The position numbers and the translations under genes are program-made. The notes below the pieces were generated by a model. That model did not search any database. It saw nothing but the letters and a program-made list of their open reading frames with translations, and had not been told where the DNA came from. A DNA stretch of 64,000 nt from an uncultured Collinsella sp. (GTDB lineage: Bacteria; Actinomycetota; Coriobacteriia; Coriobacteriales; Coriobacteriaceae), in assembly GCA_902492235.1 (NCBI GenBank), contig CABUKS010000007.1, positions 14,354 to 78,353 on the forward strand. The letters run 5' to 3'. How positions within the stretch are numbered: the stretch's first letter is position 1; each line of letters begins with the position of its first letter. Shown here one piece after another: positions 54,270 to 63,107 of the stretch.

Positions 54270-56084
54270 TCATTCACCTCCTTCGTATGTATCGAGGTAT
54301 TCCTGCTTGAGCGTCTGCGAGGACGACTTGATCTTTTCCACGAGCGTGCCGGCTTCGATGAAGTAGAACGAGTTGGTAAGGTCTGCCAGGTCGTCGAGTA
54401 GATGGCTTGAAATGAGCACGCTGCGTCCCCGCGCCACTTCGCTGCGCATCGCGTCGCAGGAGGTTTTCCGTTTTCCCGGATCGAGGCCGTTCAGCGGTTC
54501 ATCGAGGATGAGGTACGGGCAATCGGTCGCTATCGCCATGGCAAGCTTTACCTGCTGCTTCATTCCTGTCGAGAGTTTACGGGTCGGCTTGTCGAGATAT
54601 GGGGAGATTCCGAGGGAGTCGCAGAGCGAGTCGATGTCGGCGGCCGATTTCCACGCCTCCCTAACGAAAGCAAGGTGCTCGATGGCCGATAGCGTGGGAT
54701 AGAGATCCGCGCCGCCCGAAGAGCTCAGGTAGACGAGTTCTGCGAATTCGGCTGATCGACGTTGGTAGATTCCGTCTGCCGCCAGGCTTCCCGAGCGGAT
54801 GCGGGTGGGAAATTGGCCCGACAGCGCTTCAAGAAGGGTGGTTTTCCCCGAGCCGTTGGGAGCGACGAGCCCCGCCGCCGTTCCCGGGCCCAAGGAAAGC
54901 GATCCGATCGAAAGTATCGTCGTGCTCCCGTATCCCACGCTCGCGTCCAGAAGCTCGAGCCCATGGTGCTTTTTAGCGGGTCCAGCCTGTTTGGGCGAAC
55001 GCGTCACAACGGCGCCGACCGCGAAAAGGACCGCGACGTATACCAGGGCCACGGCAAGCATCGATGCGCCGCCCGAACCGGAGCCAATGAATTCTGTCGG
55101 GAAGCATCCTACGTAACCCGTTGCCTCGATAGGCGAGAACACGGCCAGCGGCAGGAGCTCGAGCGCGGCATTATGCCCCAGTGCCGAATCGGACAGTAAC
55201 GGGAATGCCGGGGCCGCGACAAGCAGCGCGGAGGTAAGGGGGCCCGCGAGGACGCGCCTCGTTGCGGTCGATAGGACGGCGGAGCAAACGGATATCAAGG
55301 TTCCACCCGCGAGCAGCGCGAGAAGTATGGTCGTGAAGACGTTTCCCGCGGTCGTGGTAGTGAGCGCGCCGTTATGGAAGAAGGCGATCGGGTACCCGAT
55401 CTGCCCGAAGCCGTTTAGGGCCAAGGCGTAAATGCCCCCGGGCGCAAGGCCGGCGAGGAGCATCGCGGTCCCCGCGCCAATTATCGAAAACACGGTTTGG
55501 ATAAGGCGCCGGAATTTGGGCACGGGCGCCTTTGCCGCCAGGGTCCCGGGCCTTGTGGCGCCGAGCACGAGTATCGACGAGAGAAGGAAGGGGATGAAGG
55601 GAGGGAAGGACGGCGCCTGGGCAATGGCGTAGGGCAGGAAGGAGAGGAACGGCAGGTCGTTTGCGGAGGCCGGGATATCCGCGATGCCGGAGCTGCTCAG
55701 AGCGCGGCAATATGCGAGCTCTGCGTCATTGGTCTCCTGGTCCCCCACGATGGACCCGGATTGGAAGCCCTCGTCCATGAGCGCGTAGTAGCTCTCGGCA
55801 GAGTCGAGAAAGGCGGCGTCGGTTTGAGCGGCGAGGGCGGCGTTCGCGTATCTTGCAAGCTCAGCGTCATCTTGCTGCTCTGGCGATAGGTCTGTGCCGC
55901 TGGCCTGGGGCGCGCGCGTATTGAATGCGTCGACAAAGCCCTGCATGCCCTGCTTCATAAAGAAGGGGCCGTAGATGGGTGAATTGAACGCAATGGGGAC
56001 GGAAAAGGCTGCAGCAAGAACGAGCGTGGAAATCCATACGGCCTTGTCTCTTAGGATTAGTTTGAGAAGAAGTCGACAGTACAT
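54270..56084 (-). CDS. ABC transporter: fused permease and ATPase
   Basis: 604 aa. The first 350 residues are a membrane domain with one N-terminal helix, an outer loop of about 130 residues and five helices. The ATPase domain follows: Walker A VAPNGSGKTTLLE, signature LSTGMKQQVKLAMA and Walker B YLILDEPLNGLD. Permease-ATPase half-transporters of this order are rare among bacteriocin exporters. Its TGA is 1 bp from the peptide gene's ATG at 54268. It may export or give immunity to the peptide, together with the next two genes. The function is inferred from context. Confidence 0.82.
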   Translation of the reverse strand: MYCRLLLKLILRDKAVWISTLVLAAAFSVPIAFNSPIYGPFFMKQGMQGFVDAFNTRAPQASGTDLSPEQQDDAELARYANAALAAQTDAAFLDSAESYYALMDEGFQSGSIVGDQETNDAELAYCRALSSSGIADIPASANDLPFLSFLPYAIAQAPSFPPFIPFLLSSILVLGATRPGTLAAKAPVPKFRRLIQTVFSIIGAGTAMLLAGLAPGGIYALALNGFGQIGYPIAFFHNGALTTTTAGNVFTTILLALLAGGTLISVCSAVLSTATRRVLAGPLTSALLVAAPAFPLLSDSALGHNAALELLPLAVFSPIEATGYVGCFPTEFIGSGSGGASMLAVALVYVAVLFAVGAVVTRSPKQAGPAKKHHGLELLDASVGYGSTTILSIGSLSLGPGTAAGLVAPNGSGKTTLLEALSGQFPTRIRSGSLAADGIYQRRSAEFAELVYLSSSGGADLYPTLSAIEHLAFVREAWKSAADIDSLCDSLGISPYLDKPTRKLSTGMKQQVKLAMAIATDCPYLILDEPLNGLDPGKRKTSCDAMRSEVARGRSVLISSHLLDDLADLTNSFYFIEAGTLVEKIKSSSQTLKQEYLDTYEGGE

Positions 56085-56237
56085 TTAGAAGCACCTGCAT
56101 TCCTCAAAGAATCGTTAGATTAAAAGTAACAGATTGAATGAAGATGCGCGCGGCGGGGGCGAGGCGAATGGCTGAACGGTATCGATACGCGGGTTCAACG
56201 GTATCACATTGGCCACATAGATTTTTAACTTGCATTT

Positions 56238-56978
56238 CTACCCGCCCTTTTCGTAAAGTCGCCGATACGTGCTTAGCGCACCCTCGGCGCGTCCGGCAGG
56301 CTTTGCGAAATGGGATCCAGGAGACTTCGGCGCAGCATCATCTTGCGGAATGCTTCTAATGAGCCTCCCATCCTTCAAAAACAGAATCTCATCGCACAGC
56401 CTATCGACCGAATCCAAGATGTGGGATGACATGATGATGCACGCACCAGAATCGGCCAGCTTCCTGAGAATCTCGGAATGCAAGTCCACCCTGCTGGGGT
56501 CGAGCGCGTTCATGGGCTCATCTAATAGAAGGTACCGCGCGCCCGTCGCATACGCAATCGCCAGGGTAAGCTGCTGCTTCATGCCCTGGCTCAGAGTGCG
56601 GATCCTCATCTTCGCGAACTCGCCTATCTGCGTTTGTTCCACTATCTCTTCGATATCGCGAGCATGCGGCCACATATCGCAAACCATCTTGAGGTGATCT
56701 TCCGCACGCAATCCGGGATACAGCAGCGTCCCCTCACCAGGTGCATAGAAGATCATAGAACGGACCTCTCTCGCACCCGTACCCTGCACCTCATCCAGAA
56801 CGATGCTCCCGTCCACGCGAGGACCCGGCAAACCTGCCATCGCACGCAGCAACGTCGTCTTTCCATGCCCGTTCGGAGCGACGAGACCGTAGACCGTACC
56901 CGGGGCAAACTCAGCGTTCACCGAATCTACGAGCACCTTCTTTCCATAAGAGATCGTCAGCGTTTGAAGGTCAATCAT
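56238..56978 (-). CDS. ABC transporter ATP-binding protein
   Basis: About 246 aa. Walker A VAPNGHGKTTLLR, signature LSQGMKQQLTLAIA, Walker B YLLLDEPMNALD. It lacks membrane segments and pairs with the permease encoded upstream. ATG 56978 is preferred, as AAAGGGG stands 9 bp upstream; the ATG at 56987 sits directly on that ribosome site and overlaps the permease stop. It is similar in motifs to the ATPase half of 54270-56084, so the two may form a heterodimer. Confidence 0.88.
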   Translation of the reverse strand: MIDLQTLTISYGKKVLVDSVNAEFAPGTVYGLVAPNGHGKTTLLRAMAGLPGPRVDGSIVLDEVQGTGAREVRSMIFYAPGEGTLLYPGLRAEDHLKMVCDMWPHARDIEEIVEQTQIGEFAKMRIRTLSQGMKQQLTLAIAYATGARYLLLDEPMNALDPSRVDLHSEILRKLADSGACIIMSSHILDSVDRLCDEILFLKDGRLIRSIPQDDAAPKSPGSHFAKPAGRAEGALSTYRRLYEKGG

Positions 56979-56983
56979 CGAGA

Positions 56984-59206
56984 TCATCCCCTTTCGATCT
57001 TTGGAACACTCAGGCGCACCATCAACGGAGATACGGCACCCAAGACCACCAGCAGAGCGCCCGATGCGCCGACGACCTCTCCAAAAGGCATCGCGTTCGT
57101 CCCTCGCCCAAGGAACCCAATCGTCCCCACCTGGGAAGCGGGATCAAACGAGGCGAATGGAGCCAGCAGCGCGACGCCCATGCCCACGCTTTCAACATGA
57201 GCGCTCAACGAACCCAACACCAAGAGAACCGCGCAAACCATTCCGGTGACAACGGGGTTGCGGCTAATCGCTGCTGTCAACGCAGCGACGACGGAAATCA
57301 CGCCGTATGCCATGACCAGCAACGGAATACTGCACAACACCGCCTCCCCCACCATGGACGTTGTCGAAGCTCCCGCCCGAATGAGAGCGACGGGATACTC
57401 CGATCCACCCGCACCGTTCTTAATCACGGACACAACGACAGCGGGAACCATCGACACCAAAAGCAGCACCAAGCCAAGCAGGAGAGCCAGCGCAACAGCC
57501 GTCAGAAAACGCACATGCGCTGTTGCGGGGATCTGGAGAACCAGAAGGGAACGACACTGCAGGTGGGTGCACGCGAGCGATGTGACAACCACGGGCAACA
57601 GCAAAAATAAGGAGGGAAGCGCTGCCTGGAGATACGAAAGGAGGATTAATGGGGGCATCTTCGTACTTAACTCGTAAACCTTGGGGTCCGGCAAGCTCGC
57701 GATCGACTCAAGCAGAAGGGCGCGCGCCTCCGCACGAGAAGGAGTCTCCGGCTCGATTCCGATCGATTGCAGGAGAGTCGCATCTGCCGCGCCCAGCTCA
57801 CCTCGAGCGCGCTCGTACGTCGCAAGGCTTCGAAACCCCTCCGCAGGCATAGGCGCGTACACGAAACCCGAAAGAGCATCCCGCATGTCTTCCAGGGCCG
57901 CTTTGCCCTCGACGTCCATATTCGCAGCGTTCTGCTCTAGATACCGATCTATTGAACGGAGCTCCCCATCCCTATACCGAACAGCGGAAACGTTATCAGC
58001 GTCAGGAAACATCTCGACCAGAGCCGGGGCCAGCATCGTCGTCGACATTGCAATCGCGCATACGGCGAGGGTAGGAGAACGCAGGAGCAGTTTCCCCATC
58101 GTTCTTACGTATGCAACGGCGGAGGCACAAGCGCTCGAACGAGTTGCCGTTCTCGATGCAGTGAAGGAACCTCTCTCAAGACAAATCGGGGATATCGGGC
58201 ACGCGCAGCCGCTCTTTCCAGCAACGCAAAGCAGGCTAATTGCCAGCACCTCGATCCCGATTGCGCATACGAGGGCAATCGCGCCACGCTCGAAGCAAAG
58301 TCCAGGCAGATTCACTATCTGCGTTGTCGGGTACGGGCTATAGGCGCCGACGGTCAACTCAGTGTTCGCATACGTAAGGGGATTCAACAGGGCGAACTCA
58401 CGTAAAGCGATGGATCTTCCGTAATACCCGGGAACCATCGTCACCCCCATCAGGGCACATACGAACACGATTCCAAGCGTAGGGTTATTGGCAATCTTCA
58501 CGGCAAGGTGAACGACAAGCGAGATGAACGCTGCCACCAAGAATTGCAAGATGGCCGTCTGCGCGAACACCAGCCAAGCCGGTTTGATAACCGGAGTCGC
58601 ATATTGAATGTAGCCTATCGGATAGAACGGCGAGCCCGGGCCATTCTTCACAAGCGCGGCGATTATCCCTGGAAGATTGATGGCGAGGACGGCAAGCATT
58701 GCAAAAACACTCGCCCATACGCTCGATGCAACAAGTCTACCCAGCTCGCCCATCGGTGCCTGGATGATGAGCTTTTCACGTTTGTTAAGACGCGCGGCAA
58801 GGAACGAGACGGCAACGGCCGTTGCGACCCATAGCAAGTACTCCTTCGATCCGTCATAATAGGTGTACTCTCCATCCGATATCTGCAGAAACGGAAGTAG
58901 GGGAGAGAGCGGTGCCAAGATAAGACGTCCCGCGGCAAGAGGGTACAGAAGCGCGGGCATGCTTGATGAAGAGGTATAGACACCGTCCTCCCCCGCATTC
59001 ACAAGCGCATCCGCATAGGATGCTGACAATTCCTGCTCAACACGGGTTATTCCCGACTCGAGGTATTCGACCCGTCCGTCGATGCCAGCCGCGCTCCTGA
59101 GGACGGGCAGAGCACAAAGAACCATCAACGCAACAACGACAACACAGAGCGACCTGGAGGAGAGAAGCGACCTAAAGATCGCCTTCGAGATTTTGAGCAT
59201 ATTCAT
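56984..59206 (-). CDS. ABC transporter permease, large bacteriocin-associated type
   Basis: About 740 aa, two repeated halves. Each has one helix, a 100-residue outer domain and several helices (for example LCVVVVALMVLCALPVL and LAVCAIAMSTTMLAPALV). The layout resembles the large integral membrane proteins coded beside lactococcin-972-type bacteriocins, which are proposed immunity or export proteins. It is the first gene of the leftward operon. ATG 59206 has AAGG in front; an upstream ATG at 59223-59224 is less well placed. The promoter must lie in the 117 bp shared with the divergent DUF2975 gene. Confidence 0.8.
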   Translation of the reverse strand: MNMLKISKAIFRSLLSSRSLCVVVVALMVLCALPVLRSAAGIDGRVEYLESGITRVEQELSASYADALVNAGEDGVYTSSSSMPALLYPLAAGRLILAPLSPLLPFLQISDGEYTYYDGSKEYLLWVATAVAVSFLAARLNKREKLIIQAPMGELGRLVASSVWASVFAMLAVLAINLPGIIAALVKNGPGSPFYPIGYIQYATPVIKPAWLVFAQTAILQFLVAAFISLVVHLAVKIANNPTLGIVFVCALMGVTMVPGYYGRSIALREFALLNPLTYANTELTVGAYSPYPTTQIVNLPGLCFERGAIALVCAIGIEVLAISLLCVAGKSGCACPISPICLERGSFTASRTATRSSACASAVAYVRTMGKLLLRSPTLAVCAIAMSTTMLAPALVEMFPDADNVSAVRYRDGELRSIDRYLEQNAANMDVEGKAALEDMRDALSGFVYAPMPAEGFRSLATYERARGELGAADATLLQSIGIEPETPSRAEARALLLESIASLPDPKVYELSTKMPPLILLSYLQAALPSLFLLLPVVVTSLACTHLQCRSLLVLQIPATAHVRFLTAVALALLLGLVLLLVSMVPAVVVSVIKNGAGGSEYPVALIRAGASTTSMVGEAVLCSIPLLVMAYGVISVVAALTAAISRNPVVTGMVCAVLLVLGSLSAHVESVGMGVALLAPFASFDPASQVGTIGFLGRGTNAMPFGEVVGASGALLVVLGAVSPLMVRLSVPKIERG

Positions 59207-59341
59207 CGCCAACCTTAACCTCATCCAGTCGGAACAGAGGGGCCGAACAAAATGCTCGGCCCTTATTACTTGCCGGCAAAGTCAATTTAACATAAACTGT
59301 TAAAAAGTAACCTGAGTTTTTTAAATTCTTCGGAGGTTATT

Positions 59342-59854
59342 ATGAGTTCCGACAATCGCACTCCCCGGCTTCATTCCTTCCGCATCGCATGTGCGATAGC
59401 CTCTGCGACCCTTTGCGCCACCGCCATCGCACAAGTGGCGTTCTCCTTAAAGCCAGCAATCGAAGTGCTCGACAACCCTGTAATTGCAGACTCCCCCGCG
59501 TATCCAGCCCTTGCGATCTCGACATTGGTCCCTGCCGTCATCGGTATCGCTACGACCACCCTCAGCGCCGTTCTCGTGTGGACGATCAAGAGCGGAGACC
59601 CCTTCAAGAAAGGGTCTGCGACATGCTTGAAGGTGCTCGGCATTCTCTTCGTTGTTCAAGCTGCCACCAGCCTCTACGCCGGCTCACTCAAAACCTCCGT
59701 TTCGATGTTTGGCGGCGAGGGGGCCGTCGGCGCCCAAGAGATCGCTTCATCATTCGATTGGACCTCTCTGGTTCTCGGCATCGTCCTGTTCGTGCTTTCC
59801 CAGCTCTTCTTGTACGCCCGAGAGCTGTACCTCGACTCCGACGAGATTGCGTAA
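59342..59854 (+). CDS. DUF2975-family membrane protein
   Basis: 170 aa with four predicted helices (ACAIASATLCATAIAQVAF, ALAISTLVPAVIGIATTTLS, LKVLGILFVVQAATSLYAG, FDWTSLVLGIVLFVLSQLF). The family is usually coded next to a small XRE regulator of the YozG type, as here, 9 bp downstream. It is divergent from the ABC operon, so the pair may sense membrane state and control that operon. ATG 59342 has GGAGG upstream. The role is not established for the family. Confidence 0.82.
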   Translation: MSSDNRTPRLHSFRIACAIASATLCATAIAQVAFSLKPAIEVLDNPVIADSPAYPALAISTLVPAVIGIATTTLSAVLVWTIKSGDPFKKGSATCLKVLGILFVVQAATSLYAGSLKTSVSMFGGEGAVGAQEIASSFDWTSLVLGIVLFVLSQLFLYARELYLDSDEIA

Positions 59855-59863
59855 GGAAACGCC

Positions 59864-60115
59864 ATGCCCGTAATTGTTCGCCTCGACAAGATCATGGCCG
59901 AGCGAAAGATTTCCTCGAACGAACTTGCCGAAAGGATTGGAACCACGCCCGTGAACCTGTCCCGTATTAAAAAAGGGCATATTCGCGGCATTCGCTTCAA
60001 CACACTCGAGCAGCTATGCCTCGCCCTTCGTTGCCAACCCGGAGACCTTCTCGAAGTCATGAGCGAAGAGGATGCCCGAAAGGAGTTCGGACTCGATTGG
60101 TCCGCCGAGGATTAG
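59864..60115 (+). CDS. XRE-family HTH regulator (YozG-like)
   Basis: 83 aa. A Cro/C1-type HTH covers residues 3-65: RLDKIMAERKISSNELAERI, then TPVNLSRIKKGH and LCLALRCQPGDLL, the typical YozG pattern. It probably binds the divergent promoter and is modulated by the DUF2975 protein. ATG 59864 follows AAGGAA. Its stop codon TAG at 60113-60115 is directly followed, in the same frame, by an integrase fragment. Confidence 0.88.
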   Translation: MPVIVRLDKIMAERKISSNELAERIGTTPVNLSRIKKGHIRGIRFNTLEQLCLALRCQPGDLLEVMSEEDARKEFGLDWSAED

Positions 60116-60841
60116 AGGGCGGTCGTACTCGCCCTGCACACGGGGATGCGAATCGGCGAGGTCTGCGGCCTTCGGTGGTGCGATGTGGATTTCGAGACGG
60201 GCCTGATCTCGATCAGACACTCGGTGGCGTACGCGAAGGGAATGGGTTCGTTCATCAAGGACACCAAGACCCATGACGCCAGGGGTATCCCCATCGACCC
60301 GGTCGGCCTACTCCCCTTCCTGAAGGAGACCCACGAGATCGACTGCGGAAAGCTGCGCTTGCGCGGCCTTACCGGGGCGGTCGAGATCGGGGACTGCTAC
60401 ATCCTGTCGGAGCCGGGCGCGACCTTCGCGACGACAAGCTATATCCGCAGGGCGTTCAAGACGTTCTCGGAGACCAACGGCCTCATGGGCACCAACGACG
60501 AGCTGATCACGTTCCACGGCCTTCGCCACACGTTCGCAACGCAGTGGATCCGCCAAGGCGGCGATATCAAGGCGCTCCAATCGATCCTCGGCCACAAGGA
60601 CGCCATGGCGACGTTCAACGTCTACGCCGACATCGAGCCCATCTCCAAAATCCATAACATGCTGCGCGCCACGCCGCGCCTTTGGCGCGGGCACCTCGGG
60701 CCGAGGGTCGATCCGGGTCCCATGTTCCAACAGAGGATCCAGGAGTCCATCGAGACGCTCCAGGCGTTCGGCTACGGCATCACCGAGCCGGACGACCGAA
60801 ATATCGCCATACGCGACGTGAAGATGAACAGTTGGCTCTAG
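60116..60841 (+). pseudogene. Tyrosine recombinase/integrase, catalytic domain only
   Basis: 241 codons starting right after the XRE stop. The catalytic set appears complete: Arg in HTGMRIGEVCGLRW, Lys region, HGLRHTFAT (HxxR), LGHKD and the Tyr in FNVYAD. The N-terminal arm and core-binding domains are missing, so this is a remnant or an internal-start product from ATG 60146. No ribosome site precedes that ATG. It sits 150 bp from the right 68-bp repeat, as expected for an integrase next to its att site. Confidence 0.8.
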
Positions 60842-60992
60842 CTCACCGAGTACGCGGCAGTGCTGGGCCCATCCCAACTGAGGTCACGGTGGTCCGATAG
60901 GGGCGCCGCCCGCGGCATGCGCCGCGGAGCGGTATCCCCTACCGAAGGGCGGAGATGCCCTCCGCTTCCAGTTCGGAATCAGCCGTCGGAGG
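60842..60992. other. Intergenic stretch with GC-rich hairpins
   Basis: Contains CCGCGGCATGCGCCGCGG and a GGGGCG.. / ..CCCT stem; nothing coding is recognised. Confidence 0.4.
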
Positions 60993-61060
60993 CGTTCGGC
61001 TGACTGCGGGAACGGCCTGTCCGCTCAATGTGTTCGGCTGAGATCGGAAATCAACCCAAC
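60993..61060 (+). repeat. Right 68-bp direct repeat (candidate att site)
   Basis: Starts CGTTCGGCTGACTGCGGG and ends TCGGAAATCAACCCAAC. Differs from the left copy at positions 7, 27 and 65. Confidence 0.85.
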
Positions 61061-61237
61061 ACGAGCCGGACACGCGCCAGACGGCTCTTCCCCGTACGGC
61101 CTTCCCCCTTACGCTCATGTTGCAGGCATGTAACGCCGCAGCGAGCGCGCCTTTTTTGCGCCAGACAGGTACAATGATGAACACTGTACCGTAGCGGAGC
61201 GCCCCGCGCGCGCCGCAATCACGCGAAAGGGTTTCCC

Positions 61238-61525
61238 ATGGCCGAGATCTCGTCCTCCCGTATCGTCATCACCGTCCTTGGCAAGAACCGCCCCGGCATC
61301 GTCGCCGGCGTCACCCGCGTCCTGGGCGAGGCCAACGTCGACATCCGCGACATCACGCAGTCCATTATCGAGGACATCTTCACCATGACCATGCTGGCCG
61401 ATACCGCCGAGTCCAAGCTCGACTTCGCTGAGCTGCAGAAGGCCCTGGCCGAGGCCGGCGAGCTTTCGGGCGTCAACGTGTCCATCCAGCGCGAGGACGT
61501 CTTTAACTTTATGTACCGCCTGTAG
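61238..61525 (+). CDS. ACT-domain protein (UPF0237 family)
   Basis: 95 aa, essentially one ACT domain with ITVLGKNRPGIVAGVTRVLGE and a second beta-alpha-beta half. The family includes gcvR-like and YkoF-like small ACT proteins whose ligand is usually an amino acid. It is 78 bp before citrate synthase on the same strand, so they may be cotranscribed. ATG 61238 follows GAAAGGG by 6 bp. The function is not known. Confidence 0.85.
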   Translation: MAEISSSRIVITVLGKNRPGIVAGVTRVLGEANVDIRDITQSIIEDIFTMTMLADTAESKLDFAELQKALAEAGELSGVNVSIQREDVFNFMYRL

Positions 61526-61602
61526 CGAGCAAGCCGCTGGGGATAGCCTGACGCGCGCATGCCCATGCAAGCCACCCCGATGCGGCCCGGAGAGGAGCGC
61601 GC

Positions 61603-63021
61603 ATGGCCTACGACGCCAAGAAAATCTATTACCGCTTCGATGACCACTTGAGCCGACTGGTTCTGGATTACGAAGCAAGCCGCCAGATTTCGTCTGAGAG
61701 CGAAAGCCTCTACCACGGCCTGCCGACCGCCCCGTACGACGAGGACCTGTTTGTCGAGCACAATGTCAAGCGCGGCCTGCGCAATGCCGACGGCTCGGGC
61801 GTGGTCGCGGGCCTCACTCGTATCTCGGATGTGCACGGCTACAACAAGGTCGACGGCAAAGTCGTGCCCGATCAGGGCAAGCTCACGCTTCGCGGCTACA
61901 GCATCGAGGATCTGGTCAACAATGCCCAGGCCGAGAATCGCTACGGCTACGAAGAAGTCGCCTATCTGCTTATCACGGGCTCGCTGCCCAGCAAGGAAGA
62001 GCTCGACGGCTTTTGCGAGCGCCTGGGCGCCTTTAGACATCTGAGCGACGAGTACGTCCGCGAGTTCCCCATGACCACGGTGTCGTCGAGCATCATGAAT
62101 GTGCTTCAGCGCGCCGTGCTGCTGCTCTACGCCTTCGACGCCGAGCCCGACGCCATTACACCCGAGCACGAAATCGACGTCGCCATCTCCATGCTCGCCC
62201 GTCTCCCCCGCATCGCCGCCTTCGCGCATATGGCCTCGGTCGCCAAGCGTCGCGGCTCCGAGGTTCATGTACCGCACCCCACACCCGGCCTCTCCACCGC
62301 CGAGACCATCCTGCAGGTGCTCCGCGGCGGCATGGCATTCACCCGCGACGAAGCCATGCTGCTCGACGTGATGCTCATGCTGCATGCCGAGCACGGCGGC
62401 GGCAACAACTCCACGTTTGCCTGCCGCGTGCTGTCCTCCTCGGCCACCGACCCGTATTCCGCCTACGCCGCGGCCATCGGCTCGCTCAAGGGCCCGCGCC
62501 ACGGCGGCGCCAACGCCAAGGTCGTGTCCATGCACGAGGACATCCGCGCGCATGTCTCCAATTGGGAGGACGAGGACGAGGTCGCAACCTATCTGGGCAA
62601 GATTCTCGACAAGCAGGCCTTCGACGGCACGGGCCTCATCTACGGTATGGGCCACGCCGTCTACACGCTGAGCGACCCGCGCGCCGAGGTGTGCCGCCGT
62701 TACGCGCGCACGCTTGCCGCCAAGAAGGACCTGGGCGATGAGTTCGCGCTCATCGAGCGCATCGAGCGCCTGGCCCCGCAAGTGATGCGCGATCACGGCA
62801 TGACCAAGCCCATCTGCGCCAACATCGACCTGTACACGGGCTTTATCTACAAGATGCTCGGCGTGCCCGAGACGCTCTTTACGCCGCTGTTCGCCGTTGC
62901 CCGCATGGCCGGCTGGTCGGCGCACCGCATGGAAGAGCTCTTCTGCGCGCACCGTATTATTCGCCCGGCCTATCGTCCGGTGATCGAGCCGCTGGAGTAC
63001 AAGCCGCTCGCTGACCGCTAG
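61603..63021 (+). CDS. gltA: Citrate synthase
   Basis: 472 aa, with a roughly 50-residue N-terminal extension. Active-site segments are MLHAEHGGGNNS (His), GMGHAVYTLSDPRA (His) and ANIDLYTGF (Asp), plus GPRHGGANAKV. It forms citrate from oxaloacetate and acetyl-CoA, supplying 2-oxoglutarate precursor for glutamate synthase elsewhere in the window. Methylcitrate synthase activity cannot be ruled out. ATG 61603 follows GGAGAGGAG by 5-6 bp. Confidence 0.92.
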   Translation: MAYDAKKIYYRFDDHLSRLVLDYEASRQISSESESLYHGLPTAPYDEDLFVEHNVKRGLRNADGSGVVAGLTRISDVHGYNKVDGKVVPDQGKLTLRGYSIEDLVNNAQAENRYGYEEVAYLLITGSLPSKEELDGFCERLGAFRHLSDEYVREFPMTTVSSSIMNVLQRAVLLLYAFDAEPDAITPEHEIDVAISMLARLPRIAAFAHMASVAKRRGSEVHVPHPTPGLSTAETILQVLRGGMAFTRDEAMLLDVMLMLHAEHGGGNNSTFACRVLSSSATDPYSAYAAAIGSLKGPRHGGANAKVVSMHEDIRAHVSNWEDEDEVATYLGKILDKQAFDGTGLIYGMGHAVYTLSDPRAEVCRRYARTLAAKKDLGDEFALIERIERLAPQVMRDHGMTKPICANIDLYTGFIYKMLGVPETLFTPLFAVARMAGWSAHRMEELFCAHRIIRPAYRPVIEPLEYKPLADR

Positions 63022-63044
63022 GACGCGGACCGTTATAGAACTCG

Positions 63045-63082
63045 AGCGTGGCCAGGGACCCAAGCCCTCGGCCACGCTTTTT
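63045..63082 (+). terminator. Terminator after citrate synthase
   Basis: AGCGTGGCC...GGCCACGCT followed by TTTT. Confidence 0.88.
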
Positions 63083-63107
63083 ATGCCAGTAGAAAGGATC
63101 GCAACGA

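Larger units (their letters stand above)
53782..61060. mobile_element. Probable integrated genomic element with bacteriocin-type ABC genes
   Basis: A 68-bp sequence at 53782-53849 is repeated in the same orientation at 60993-61060 with three mismatches. Between them lie a secreted peptide gene, three ABC genes, a DUF2975/XRE pair and, next to the right repeat, a tyrosine recombinase catalytic domain. Direct repeats with an integrase at one end suggest attL and attR. The alternative is two copies of another dispersed intergenic repeat. The flanking genes are rpmE and an ACT-domain gene. Confidence 0.6.
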
